Positions 14,399 through 25,694 of a stretch of DNA of 64,000 bases are shown here, piece by piece. The stretch lies in NCBI RefSeq assembly GCF_035594125.1, contig NC_087156.1, positions 11,862,806-11,926,805 on the forward strand, in the 5' to 3' direction. The stretch is from Scylla paramamosain. Taxonomy: Eukaryota; Arthropoda; Malacostraca; Decapoda; Portunidae. Each line of letters opens with the position of its first letter. Position 1 is the first letter of the stretch. The position numbers and the translations under genes are program-made. The notes under the pieces were generated by a model. The model ran no database searches. It had not been told where the DNA came from and saw only the letters and a program-made list of their open reading frames with translations.

Positions 14399-17339
14399 AT
14401 TTCGGTTCTCCATAAAGGGTGTTTTGCTAGGGTTTTAGCGTTTCTGTACATATGAACCTATAAAACACGCTTTTAGTAATGTTGTTTTGTATTCCTTTAT
14501 AGAGCGCTTTCCATGCTTTTTTAGCGTTTTGGTGTCTAACACGTTCAAAAACAATGAAAAGACACGTTGATGATAATGTCGTTTCGTTTCCCGATAAAGG
14601 GGGCTTCCAATGCATTTTGTCTTTTGGTACTTAACAATATGAAAAAAAGTTCAAGTGAAAGTTTTCGGTAGAGTTGTTTTTCGATATAAAGTGCTAATCA
14701 TGTGTTTTTGAGTCTTGGTACCTAAAAAGCTCAAAATCTCTCATAATACACTTTTTTCGTAATGTCCTTTCTTTTCTCCATGTAGGATGCTTTGCGTGTA
14801 ATTTGGCATTTTTGTACTTAACAAGCACAAAAACAATCAAAATACAAGTTTTTGGTAATGTTATTCTGTTTCTCCGTAAAGGTTGTTTTGCATGCGTTTC
14901 AGCGATTTCGCACGTAAGAAGGTCAAAAACACTCTAAAGATACTTTCTTGGTAATGTTATTTTATATTGCCAAATAGGGTGCTTTCAATGCTTTTTAGCA
15001 TTTTGATTCCTAACACTCAAGTAAACACTCAAAAGACACGTTTCCTGTAATATAGTTTTGCTTCTTCATATAGGGATCTGCATGCATTATGATGTTTTGC
15101 TACATAATATGAGAAACGCTCAAAATAAAGGTTTCAGGTAATGTTCTTTTTCTCTCTATATGGTGCTATTCATGCGTTTTAGCGTTTTGGTACTTAGGAA
15201 GCTCAAAAACACTAATAAAACTTTTTTCTCCTAATGTCTTGCTATTTCCCCATATAGGATGCTTCGTATGTATTTTGACGTTTTGGTACATAACAAGGTA
15301 AAAAAAATAAAAAAATATATAAAAACGTTTTTGGTGATGTTCTGTTTCTCTATTAAGAAATATAGGATATATTCAATTTTCATTCAAGCTGTTTAGTGTT
15401 TGATACCTAAGAGACTCAAAACACTGACAATGGACGTTTCTCGTAATGTTCTATTGTTTCCCCATACAGGGTGCTTTACATGCATTTTTAATATAATGTA
15501 CGTAACAGACTCAAAAAGACTCAAAATACACGTTTTTGGTAAGGTTTTTCTATTTGGTAAGGTTATTCGTGTTTGTTGCACGTGTTTTAGCGTTTTGGTA
15601 CGTAAAAAGTTTAAAACACTTAAAAGACATGCTTATTATTTTGCATTTCTATATAAGGTGCTTTCCATGCTATTTAGCATTTATGTGAAAAACACATAAA
15701 AACACATTTCTTACATTATTGCTAAATTTTCTCGTATAGCGAGCAAGCATTATCGTGTTTTGCTACCTGACAATGTGAAAAACATTCAAATTACACGATT
15801 TTGGTAATTTGTTTCTTTTTCTCCATACAGTGTGCTACTCATTTATTTTAGCGTTTTGGTACCTAAGAAGCTAGAAAAAAAAAACCTCATAATACACGTT
15901 TTTTGTTATGTCCTTTCATTTCCTCATATAGGGTCTTTTTGGTGCTTTGGTACCTAACAGGGTGTTTGCATGTATTTTGACATTTTAGTTCGTAAGAACC
16001 TAAAAAAACACTCTAAAGACACGTTTTAGTAAAGTTGTTTTGTATTCCCCTATGGGGTGATTTCGTTGCTTCTTACTGATTTGGTGCCTAACACGCCCAA
16101 AAAATAACAAAAGACAAGTTTCTATTGATTTCGTTTCGTTTTTCAATATATGTTGCTTTACATGCATGTTGGCGTTTTGGTAATTATCAATGTAAAAAAA
16201 TACACGTTTTTGGTAAGGTTGTTCTTTTTCTTCAGAGGACTATTGAAGCTTTTTACTGATTTGGTACTTAAGAAAGTAATAAAAAAAAATTACATAACAA
16301 ACGTTTTTCGTAATGTCCTTTTATTTCCATATGCATGGTGTTTTGTTTGATGATAGGCGATTTTGTACATAATACGCTCAAAGACTCTCAAAATACACGT
16401 TTTTGGTAAATGTATTCTGTTTCTCTATATAGGGTATTTTCATGCGTTTATAATGTCGTTTCATATATCTATTTCTTCATATAGGGTGTTATTCATGCGT
16501 TTTACCCTTTTGATACTAAGAAGGTCAAAAACACTCATAATACACGTTTTTCGTAATGACTTCATTTTTCCCATATAGGGTATTTTCGATTCATTTAGGC
16601 GTTTTTTACGTAACAATCTTACAAAACACTCAAAATACTTGTTTTTGGTCATATTATTCTGTTTCTCCATAAAGGATGTTTTCTATGTTTTTTTTTGTTT
16701 TTTTTTATCGTTTTGGTACGTAGGACACTCAAAAGAAACGTTTTCTTAATGTTGTTTTGTATTCCCATATCAGGTGATTTGTATGCTTTTTAGCATTTTT
16801 GTGCCTAACACGCTGAAGAACACATTTTAGATACGTTTCTGAAATCTCGTTTCCTTTCCCCAAATAGGGGGCTTTACATGCATTATGGCGTTTTGATTCA
16901 TGACAATGTGAAAAAACTGAAAATTTACGTTTTTGGTAATGTTATTTCATATAGAGTGTTATTCATGCATTTTAGCGACTTCGTACCTAATAAGTTAAAA
17001 AAAAAAAACACCAATAGTACACATTTTAGTAACGTCTTTTCATTTTCCCATTTAAGATATTATATATGCATTTTGGCGTTTTTCTACTTAACTAACTCAG
17101 AAACACTCGAAATATTTGTTTTTGATATTATTTCTCTATGTTTTTTTTTTTTCATGCGACTTAGGGTTTCGATACGTAAGAAAGTCAAAAATAATGAAAA
17201 CACCCGTTTATGGTAAAGTTGTTTTGTTTTCCTTTATAAGGTGCTTTCCATGTTTTTTAGCGTTTTGGTGCCTAGCACGCCAATAAACATTGGAAAGGCA
17301 CTTTTCTGGAAATCGCGTTTCCTTTCCTCATATAGGGTA
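14399..17339 (+). repeat. Array IV: decayed five-type satellite array
   Basis: This continues the array II style on the other side of the LINE. One clear cycle, b-c-d-e-a, is 14,428-14,514, 14,515-14,611, 14,612-14,701, 14,702-14,797 and 14,798-14,893 (466 bp), after which a new b begins at 14,894. Later cycles are more damaged. Near 16,450-16,490 a c-type monomer is fused directly into a d/e boundary (TCATATATCTATTTCTTCAT). The stretch 16,338-16,645 reappears as a displaced copy at 37,951-38,366. No genes were seen. The reading frames present are short and match repeat periodicity. Confidence 0.85.
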
Positions 17340-17802
17340 CAAAAACATGTATTAGTAGTGTTTTCGAAAACGCCAAAGTGCATGTAAAGTAAGCTATACG
17401 GGAGAAACAAACAAAAACGTGTCTTTTGAATGTTTTCAGCAGTTTACGTAACAAACACTAAAATGCATGGAAAAGAAACTTCATGGAGAAGCAAAATATT
17501 ATTGCCAAAAAAAGTGTATTTTGAATGTTTTTAAGCTTATTACGTACCAATACGCAAAAATTCATCCATTTCATTTTATTTCGGTGCTTTTCAACGTTAG
17601 CACCAAAACTCTAAAGAGCATGGAAGACACTCTATATAGAAATCAAAACAACATTATCAAAATGGTGTCTTTTGAGTGTTTTTGAGCTTCTTACGTTCCA
17701 AAATGCTAAAACGATAAATAGCCTTTATCGGGAGACATTACCAAAAACGTATGATTTAAGCGTTTTCCAGCTTTTTAGAAACCAAAACGCCTAAATATAT
17801 GT
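17340..17802 (-). repeat. Inverted satellite block between arrays IV and V
   Basis: At about 17,340 the + monomer (CCTCATATAGGGTAC) is replaced by - sequence (AAAAACATGTATTAGTAGTG, then GAAAACGCCAAAGTGCATG). It reverts to + near 17,802 (…CCAAAACGCCTAAATATATG then CTAATCACGTGTTTCAG). The block holds about five diverged monomers. As with the block at 7,351, it sits exactly where the array changes type, here from five-type to the eight-type HOR. Confidence 0.78.
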
Positions 17803-18231
17803 ACTAATCACGTGTTTCAGTATTTTATTACCTAAGAAGCTCAAAAACACTTATAATATACGTTTTTGGTAATATTTTTATGTTTTTCATATATGGTATT
17901 CGGTATAGATTGTCGTACCTAACATGAGGAAAACACCCATTTTTTTGGTTAATGCTTTTTTCTCCATATAGAGTGATATTCACGTGTTTTAGTGTTTTCG
18001 TACATAAGAAGTTAAAAAACACTCATAAGAATATTTTTTCTTAATAACTTTTATTTTGTCAATGTCCGTTAATTTGTGTGCATTTTGGCGTTTTCGTACC
18101 CAACAAGCTGAAAAAGATTCAAAACACACATTTTTGGTAATGTTCTGTTTCACCGTAAAGGATGTTTTGCACGCATTTTAGAAATTTGGTACATAAGAAG
18201 CTCAAAACATTCAAAAGACACGTTTTCGATG

Positions 18232-18232
<1 letters not shown>

Positions 18233-18266
<34 letters not shown>
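18233..18266. repeat. Short (TA)n plus poly(T) tract
   Basis: About eight TA dinucleotides run straight into about 18 T residues and then GTTGGGGTTGG, replacing the middle of a satellite monomer. This is a simple-sequence expansion within array V. Confidence 0.85.
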
Positions 18267-20349
18267 GTTGGGGTTGGTTTCTAATATGCTCAAAACAATG
18301 AAATGACACGTTTCCGGTAATATAATTTCTTTACATCAAATAGTGTGCTGTCTGCACTTTGGCGTTTTGGTAGCTAATGATAAGGAAAACTCTCAAAAAA
18401 CGCGTTTATAGTAATGTCCTCTTTCTCCATAAAGGGTGTTTTTCATGCGTTTTAGAGTTTTAGTACGTAAGAAACTGAAAAACACTCAAAAGACAAGTTT
18501 TTGTTAATATTGATTGCTTTTCCTATACAGGTTGTCTTGCATGCACTTTGGTGTTTTTGTATCTAACAAGCTCAAAAACACTCAGCATACAAGTTTTTCG
18601 TAATGTTGGTCTGTTTTTTTTTTTTTTTTTTATGTATGGTGCTCACTATGCTTTTAGGCGTTTTGGTACCTATCATGGGGAAAAAAAAACTCATAAAGTA
18701 CGCTTTTGGTAATGTTGCTTTGTTTCTGCAAATATAGTATTATTCACGTGTTTTAGACTTTTGGTATCTATGAAGCTGAAAAAGACATAATACACCTTTA
18801 TGTTAATATCGTTTCATTTACCTATATAGGGTAATTTGCATACATTTTGGCGTTTTGTTACCTAACAAGCTAAAAAAATCTCAGAACATACGTTTTTGCT
18901 AATATTGTTTCGGACATCGTTTTGGTACGTAAGAAGCTCAAAAACACTCGATTTTGTTAAGGTTATCTCGTTTTCCCACATAGGGTGTTTTCCTTGCTTT
19001 TTAAGCGTTTTGCTGCCAAATATGCTCAAAACACCTAAATGACAAGTTTCTGGTGATGTTTTGCTACTGGTTTTGTTAATGTTTTTTTTTCCCCTCATAT
19101 AGAGTAATATTCACGTGTTTTAGTGTTTTGTACATAAAAAAAAAAAAAACACTCATAATACACGTTTCTGTTAATATCGTTTCGTTTCCTCAAATAGGGT
19201 CCTTTGCATGCAATATGGGGTTTATGGGGCAATATGGGTACCTAACAAGTTAAAAGACTGAGATAAGAATTTTTTGCTAAAGTTTCCCATAAATGTTTCT
19301 TTGCTCACATTTTAGTATTTTGTACTCTCAAAAACACTAAAAAGAAACTTTTTTGACAATGTTGTTTTCTTTTCTCATATAGAGCTATTTCCATGCTTTT
19401 TAGCTTTTTGTTGCCTAATTTGCTCGAAAATTTCCAAATGGCACGTTGCAGGTACTATCTTTTAGTTACTCCAGACAAGGTATTCTACATGCATTCTGTC
19501 GTTTTGGTACCTAACTTAAAAACACTTAAAACACAAGTTTTTTTTTTAATGTTCTGTTTCTCAGTAAAGTGCGTTTTCAATCTATTTTAGAGTTTCGGTA
19601 CTTACGAAGCTGAAAAACACTCAAAAGATATGTTTTTGGTAATGTTTTTTTTCTTCTTCTTCTATAGGGTGCTTTGCATGTACTTTGGCGTTTTGATAAC
19701 TAACAAACTCAAAAATATTCATAATACATGTTTGTGATCATGTCGTTCTGTTTCTTCATATAGGGTGCTTTATATGTATTTTGGCGTTTTGGTCCCTAAC
19801 ATGGGGAAAAGCACCCATAATACACGTTTTTCGTAATGATGTTCTGTTTCTTCATATAGAATGCTATTTACGTGTTTTAGCGTTTCGTTACATAAGAAGC
19901 TGAAAAACAGCGTTAATATCTTTTCTTTTCCTCATATCTGAAACTTTGCATGCATTTTGGCGATTATTTATCTAACAAGCTCAAAAACACTCAAACACAA
20001 GTTTTTGTTTAGTTTAGTTATCGTTTTGTTACGTAAGAAGCTCAAAAGCACACAAAGGACACGATTTTGTTGAAGTTGTTTCATTTTCCTATATAGGGTA
20101 TTTTCCATGTTTTTTTTTTGTTTTTTTTTTTGGCGTTTTGGTGCCTAATACCCTAAAAAAAAACACCTAAATGACACGTTTTTGGAAATGTCGTTTTGTT
20201 ACTTCATATAGGCGCTCTGCATGCATTTTGGCGTTGTACTGATAACTCAAAATACACATTATTGGTATATTTTTTTCTCCACAAACAGTGTTTTCCATGC
20301 GTTTTACCGGTTTAGTACGTAAGCTGAAAAACACTCGACACATTTTTTT

Positions 20350-20352
<3 letters not shown>

Positions 20353-20436
<84 letters not shown>
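20353..20436. repeat. (AT)42 microsatellite
   Basis: A pure 84-bp AT run begins right after a T8-A3 stretch in a satellite monomer and is followed by GGTAAATAACAAGCTC of the next monomer. Sequence between the two monomers has been lost. Reading frames on both strands encode I-Y repeats and are artefacts. Confidence 0.98.
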
Positions 20437-20438
<2 letters not shown>

Positions 20439-22506
20439 TAAATAACAAGCTCAAAACACTTATAATACACGTTTTAGATAATGTTCTGATTTCTCTATGT
20501 AGGGTGTTTTGTATGCATTTTGGCGTTTTGGCACTTAACATAGTTATAATGTTGTTTTGTTTCTCCATATAGATTCCTATTCATGTGTTTTAGCGTTTTG
20601 GTACATAAGAAGTTAAAAAAAAAAAAAACGCTCATAATACACGTTTCTGTTAATATTGTTTCCTTTAGACATATCAAATCATTCATTTTTAATACCTAAA
20701 CCTAACAATCTGGAAAACACACAAATCATACGTTTTTGGTAATGTTGTTCATTTTCTCTCTAAAGGGTATTTAACACGTGTTTTAGCGTTTTGGTACGTA
20801 AGAGGCTTAAAAAAAAACACACACACAAAATACACAGTTTTGATATTTTATAGTGAATGTTTTTCTTCCTTTTTACCGTTTGGTGCCTAATATCCTCAAA
20901 AAACACCCTTTCTGAGAATGTCGTCTTCTAACCCTCGATAGGGTGATTTGTATATATTTTGGAGGGTTGTTACATAATAAGCTGGAACTACTGAAAAGAT
21001 GCTTTTGGTATTGTTGTTTGCTATTCACATATAGGGTAATTTGCGTGCATTTTGGCGTTTTGGTACCTAACAATCTTAATAACACTCATAATACACCATT
21101 TTAGTAATCTTTTTTTTTTTTTTTTTGTCATATAGGGTGCTTGTCTGCATTTGACGTTTTAGTACGTAACATGGCAAAAACACTCATAATACACGTTTTT
21201 GGTAATGTTGTTCTATTTTTCCATATAGAGAGCGATTCACGTAATTTAGTGTTTTGGTATCAATAATGTTGAAAAACACTTATAACACACGTTTCTGTTA
21301 ATATCGTTTCGTTTCCCAGTAACGGATACTTTGGATGCATTTTGGCGTTTGTTACCTAAATAGCTGAAAAGCACTCAAAATACGTTTTTCTTAATATAGT
21401 TTTGTTTCACCTTAAAGGGTGTTTTACATATGTTTTAGCGTTTTGGTACGTAAGAAGCTTAAGATTTCATAAAAGACACGTTGTTGATAATGTTGCTTTG
21501 TTTCCCTCTGCTTTCTAGCGTTTTCGTGCCTAATATGCTCAAATCACACAACTTACACGTTTCTGGTGATGTCGATTCGCTACCCAAATAGGGTGCTTTG
21601 CATGCATTTTCACGTTTTGGTACCCAACAAGTTGGAAACAATGAAAAGACAAATTCTCGGTTATGTACTTGTTTCTCCATGAACAACGTTTTGTATGCGT
21701 TTCCGCGTTTTGGTACTAAGAAGCTGAAAAACGTTCAAAAGACACGTTTTTGTTATTGTTATTTGTTTTTGCCTTATTGGGAGTTTGCATGCACTTTAGC
21801 GTTTTGGTAAAAACACTTATAATACAGGTTTTTGTAATATCATTCTGTTTCTTCTTATAGGGTGCTTTATATGCATTTTAGCATTTTGGTACCTAACATT
21901 GAGAAAAGCATTCATAATACAAGTTTTTGATGATGCTGTTCTGTTTCTCAATATAGTGATATTCACGTGTTTTTAGCGTTTTGGTACAGAAGAAGTTAAA
22001 AAACAATTATAACACACGTTTCTGTTAATATCGTTTCGTTTCCCCATATCGGGTGATTATCATGGACTTTGGTGTTTTGTTACCTTACAAGCTCAAAAAC
22101 AATGAAGAAACACATTTTTTGGTAATGTTGTTCTGTTTCTCTATAAACAGTGTTACACTGTTTTAGACTTTTGGTACGGAAGAAGCTCAAAAACACTCAA
22201 AAGACGTGTTTTTGATAATGTTTTAGTTCCCATATAGTGTGTTTTCAATGTTTTTATAGGTTTTTTGTGGCTAATATGCTAAAAAAAACACACAGAAATG
22301 ACACATCTCTGGGAATGCCGTTTCGTTAACTCAAATAGGATGCTTTGCATGTGTTTTGTTATTTTGGTACCCAGCATGCTGGAAAAAAAAAAAATCGTTT
22401 TTGGCAACGTTGCTCTGTTTCTCCATAAAGAGCGTTTCGCATGTTTGAACTTTTTTGGTATGTTACGAGCTTAAAAAAAAAATACATAACGCACGTTTTT
22501 GTATCT

Positions 22507-22551
22507 AAAATGCATATAAAGCAATCTGTATGAGTGCTTTGTATGCATTTT
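22507..22551. repeat. 17-bp inverted repeat within array V
   Basis: The arms 22,507-22,523 (AAAATGCATATAAAGCA) and 22,535-22,551 (TGCTTTGTATGCATTTT) are complementary at 16 of 17 positions around an 11-nt loop. The left arm is a small (about 30-bp) piece of satellite in - orientation dropped between two + pieces. It is the smallest orientation switch I can see in the window. Confidence 0.85.
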
Positions 22552-25500
22552 GGAGTTTTGGTACCTAAATGCAAAGAAAAACACTCACAGTAGGTTTTTG
22601 GTAAGGTTATTCAGTTTCTCCATATATACAAATATTCGCATGTTTTAGCGTTTTGGTACATAAGAAGATAAACCCTCAAAATACACACGATGATAATGTT
22701 ATTTTCTCCTCCCATGTAAAGTATTTTTCATGTGTTTTAGAGTTTTGGTGCTTAATATGCTCAAAAAACATCCAAATGGCACGTTTTCTATTAATGTCGT
22801 TCTAGTATCTAACCAGCTGGAAAATATTAAACACACACGTTTTCAGTAATGTTGTTAGGTTTCTCAATAAAAGGTGTTTTGCACGCGTTGTTAAAAGACA
22901 AGTTTTTTTTTTGCAATGTTGTTTGCTTTTCTCAAATAGAGTGCTTTGCATGCACATTATCGTTTTGGTAAATAACAAGCCCAAAAAAACACTCTTAATA
23001 GACTTTTCTGTTAATATCGTTTTATTTCAAAATATCGGGTAATTTGCATGCATTTTGGCGTTTTGGTACCTTTCAAGCTCGAAAACACTCAAAATACCCG
23101 TTTTTGGTAATGTTCTGTTCCTCCATAAAGATTGTTTTGGAGCGTTTTAGCGATTTGGTACGTAATAAGCTCAAAAACACGCAGACACGTTTTTGATAAT
23201 GTTTTTTTTTCCCATGTATAGTGTTTTCCATTCTTATCAGCGTTTTGATGTAAAAAAAAAAAAACACCCAAATGACACGTTTCTGGTAAAATCGTTTTAT
23301 TACCCAAATAGGATATTTTGCATGCATTTTGTCGTCTTTGTACCTAACAAGATGGAAAACGCTTAAAACACACAAGTTCGTAATGTTGTTCTACTTGCCC
23401 ATGAATGGCGTTTTGCATGCATTTTAACGTTTTAGTACGTAAGCAGAAAAAAAAAAACAATCAAAAGAATGTTCTTTATTTTTCCCATACAGCGTGCTTT
23501 GCATGCATTCAAGCGTTTTGGTACCTAACAAGCACAAAAACACTCATTATATTTTTTTTCTAATAAATTTGTTCTGTTTCTTCATATTGGCTACTTTGTA
23601 TGTATTTTATCGTTTTAGTACCTAAGACAGGGAAAAAAATCATAATACACGTGTTTGGTAATGTTCTGTTTCTTCGATAGGGTGATTTGTATGCATTTTG
23701 GAATTTTATTATCTAACATTGCGAAAAAAAAACCCTTGTAATACACGTTTTTCGTAACATTGTTCTGTTTCTTTATATAGAGTGTTATTCATATATTTTT
23801 GAGTTTTGGACAAAATCTCATAATGCACTTCTCTGTTAATATCGTTTCGTTTCCTAATATCGGGTAATATGCATGCATTTTGGTGTTTTGCGATCTAAAA
23901 AAGCTGAAAAACATTCAATACAAATGTTGTTTCTCCATAAAAAGTTATTTTCCACGCGTTTGAGTGTTTTGGTACGCAAGAAACTTAAAAAAAAAAAAAA
24001 TTCAGCGATATGGTGCTTAATGTACCCCAAAACAACCCATATGACAATTTTCTGGTAATATCGTTCCGTTACTGCAACGAGGGTTCTTTGCATGTATTTT
24101 GGCATTTTGGTACTTATGAAGCTCAAAAACACTCAAAATACACGTTTTTGGCAATGTTGTCCTGTTTCTCCATTACACGTTATTTTGTATATGTTTTAAC
24201 GTGTCTGTACATAAGAAATAGAAAAAAAAAAATTTATTTTTTTGTCCCATATAGGGTGCTTTGCTTGCACTTTCTCGTTTTAGTACCTAACAAGCTCCAA
24301 AATTTTCATAACACAAGATATTGGTAATGTTGTTCTGTTTCTTCATTTAGGGTTGTTTGTATGCATTTTCTCGTTTTGGTACCTGACATGGGGAATATTG
24401 TTAATATCGTTTCGTTTCCCTATATAAGGTATTTTGCATGAATTTTGGCGTTTTATTACCTAATAAGCTCAAGAAAAAAATCAAAACACACCTTTTTGCT
24501 AACGTTCTTCTGTTTCTTTAATAATGGGTGGTTTCGACGCATTTTAGAGTTTCTGTACGTAATAAGCTCAAAACACACAAATTTTTTTTTTTCAGGAAGT
24601 TGTTTTGTTTTCCTATATAGAGTATTTTCCATATTTTTTTTTCTAGCGTTAGGTGCCTACTATGCTTAAAAGTAATAAAACAACATGTTTCCGGGAATGT
24701 CGTTTCGTTACCCGAAATAGGGTCCTTTACATATATTTTGAAAATTTTAAATATAACAAGCTGGAAAACACTCAAAGCACATGTTTTTGATAATGTTTTT
24801 CTGTTTCTCAATAAAGGGCGTTTTCTATGCGTTTTAGCGTTTTTGGTATGTGAGAAGCTTTAAAACACTTAAAGGCAAGTTCTCGGTAAAAGTTGGTTTT
24901 ATTCCCATATAATGTGATTGCCCAGCTTTTTAGTGCTATATTACCTATCACGATCAAAAACACTCAAAAGACACTTTTCTGGTAATGTCATTTTTTCCCA
25001 CATAAAACTAGTTTCGCATGCAATTTGAGGTTTTGGTAACTAAGAATATGAAAAGCACTCAAAATACACGCATTTCGTAAGGTTGTTCTGTTTTTCAATC
25101 ATGAGTGTTATTCATGAGTTTCAGCATTTTGGTATCTAAGAAACTTCTCCATATACACGAGTTTTTGCGTGTTTTGCCTTGTGGTTCTTGTGAAACTATA
25201 AAACACTCATTATACACGTTTTTCGTAATGTCCTTTTGTTTCCCAATATACAGTGCTTTCCATCCATTTTCGCGTTTTTTGTAGGTAACAAGCTCAAAAA
25301 CACTCAAAATATACCTTTTTGGTAATGTTATTCTATTTCCTCATATTGGTTGGTTTGCATCTGTTTTAGCGTTTTTCTACGTAAAACACTGAAAAAAAAA
25401 CGTTTTCAGTAATTTTGTCTTGGATTCCCATATAGAGATACTTCCATATTATTTATCGTTTTGGTGCCTAACATGCTGAAAAACACTCAAAAGGCAGGTT

Positions 25501-25559
25501 TCTGGTAAAGTCGTTTAATTTCCCCATATAGGTGGCTTTGAATGCACTTTAGGGTTTAG

Positions 25560-25572
25560 GACATAACAGTCC
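25560..25572. repeat. Target-site duplication, left copy
   Basis: GACATAACAGTCC precedes the 109-bp insertion and matches the satellite M10 word (normally GGTACATAACAGTCCGAAAA). Confidence 0.85.
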
Positions 25573-25681
25573 TAAACCAGAGATAAGGATTTCATGGATA
25601 GAGACCTTTGGAGAAGATTCGTAGAGGCCGGACACTGACAGGCATTGCCTACCTTGCGTCTGGTGAGAGTGAGAGGTGAGA
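25573..25681 (+). mobile_element. 109-bp 3' fragment of a LINE, inserted in monomer 10
   Basis: This GC-richer segment interrupts M10 between two copies of GACATAACAGTCC. Translated on the + strand it reads KDFMDRDLWRRFVEAGH followed by a stop. That resembles the last residues of LINE polyproteins that end in an R-D-x-W-R-R-F-V-like tail, so I infer a severely 5'-truncated LINE copy. The tail after the stop ends in GAGAGTGAGAGGTGAG rather than poly(A). The flanking 13-bp direct repeats show it arrived by a true insertion, after monomer 10 had its present sequence. The family cannot be set from 109 bp, and it is not obviously the same element as the one at 12,730. A structured non-coding insert is an alternative. 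Confidence 0.72.
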
Positions 25682-25694
25682 GACATAACAGTCC
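25682..25694. repeat. Target-site duplication, right copy
   Basis: A second GACATAACAGTCC immediately follows the insertion, after which M10 continues with its usual A-run and GCTAAAATTAACTTTTTT. Confidence 0.85.

Larger units (their letters stand above)
17803..24830 (+). repeat. Array V: eight-monomer higher-order repeat (~0.73 kb)
   Basis: A second HOR family. Its diagnostic monomer carries TTAATATCGTTTCGTTTCC and occurs near 18,803, 19,171, 19,913, 20,650, 21,298, 22,025, 23,011, 23,837 and 24,402. Commonest spacings are 727-745 bp, with longer and shorter units from indels. A clean unit is 21,337-22,063 (727 bp, eight monomers). Other diagnostic variants are CTAACATGGGGAAAA, CGTGTTTTAGTGTTTTGGTA and GTTACCCAAATAGGG. 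Divergence between units is clearly greater than in the 11-mer arrays. The array ends near 24,830, where an 11-mer M3 (CACTTAAAGGCAAGTTCT) follows directly. No genes were seen. Confidence 0.82.

Noticed and set aside
22020..22060. Possible CENP-B box (TTCG followed by CGGG in TTTCGTTTCCCCATATCGGG)
   Set aside because: The spacing between TTCG and CGGG is 11 nt instead of 7 and the required internal A is not in place. Most monomers do not even have CGGG.
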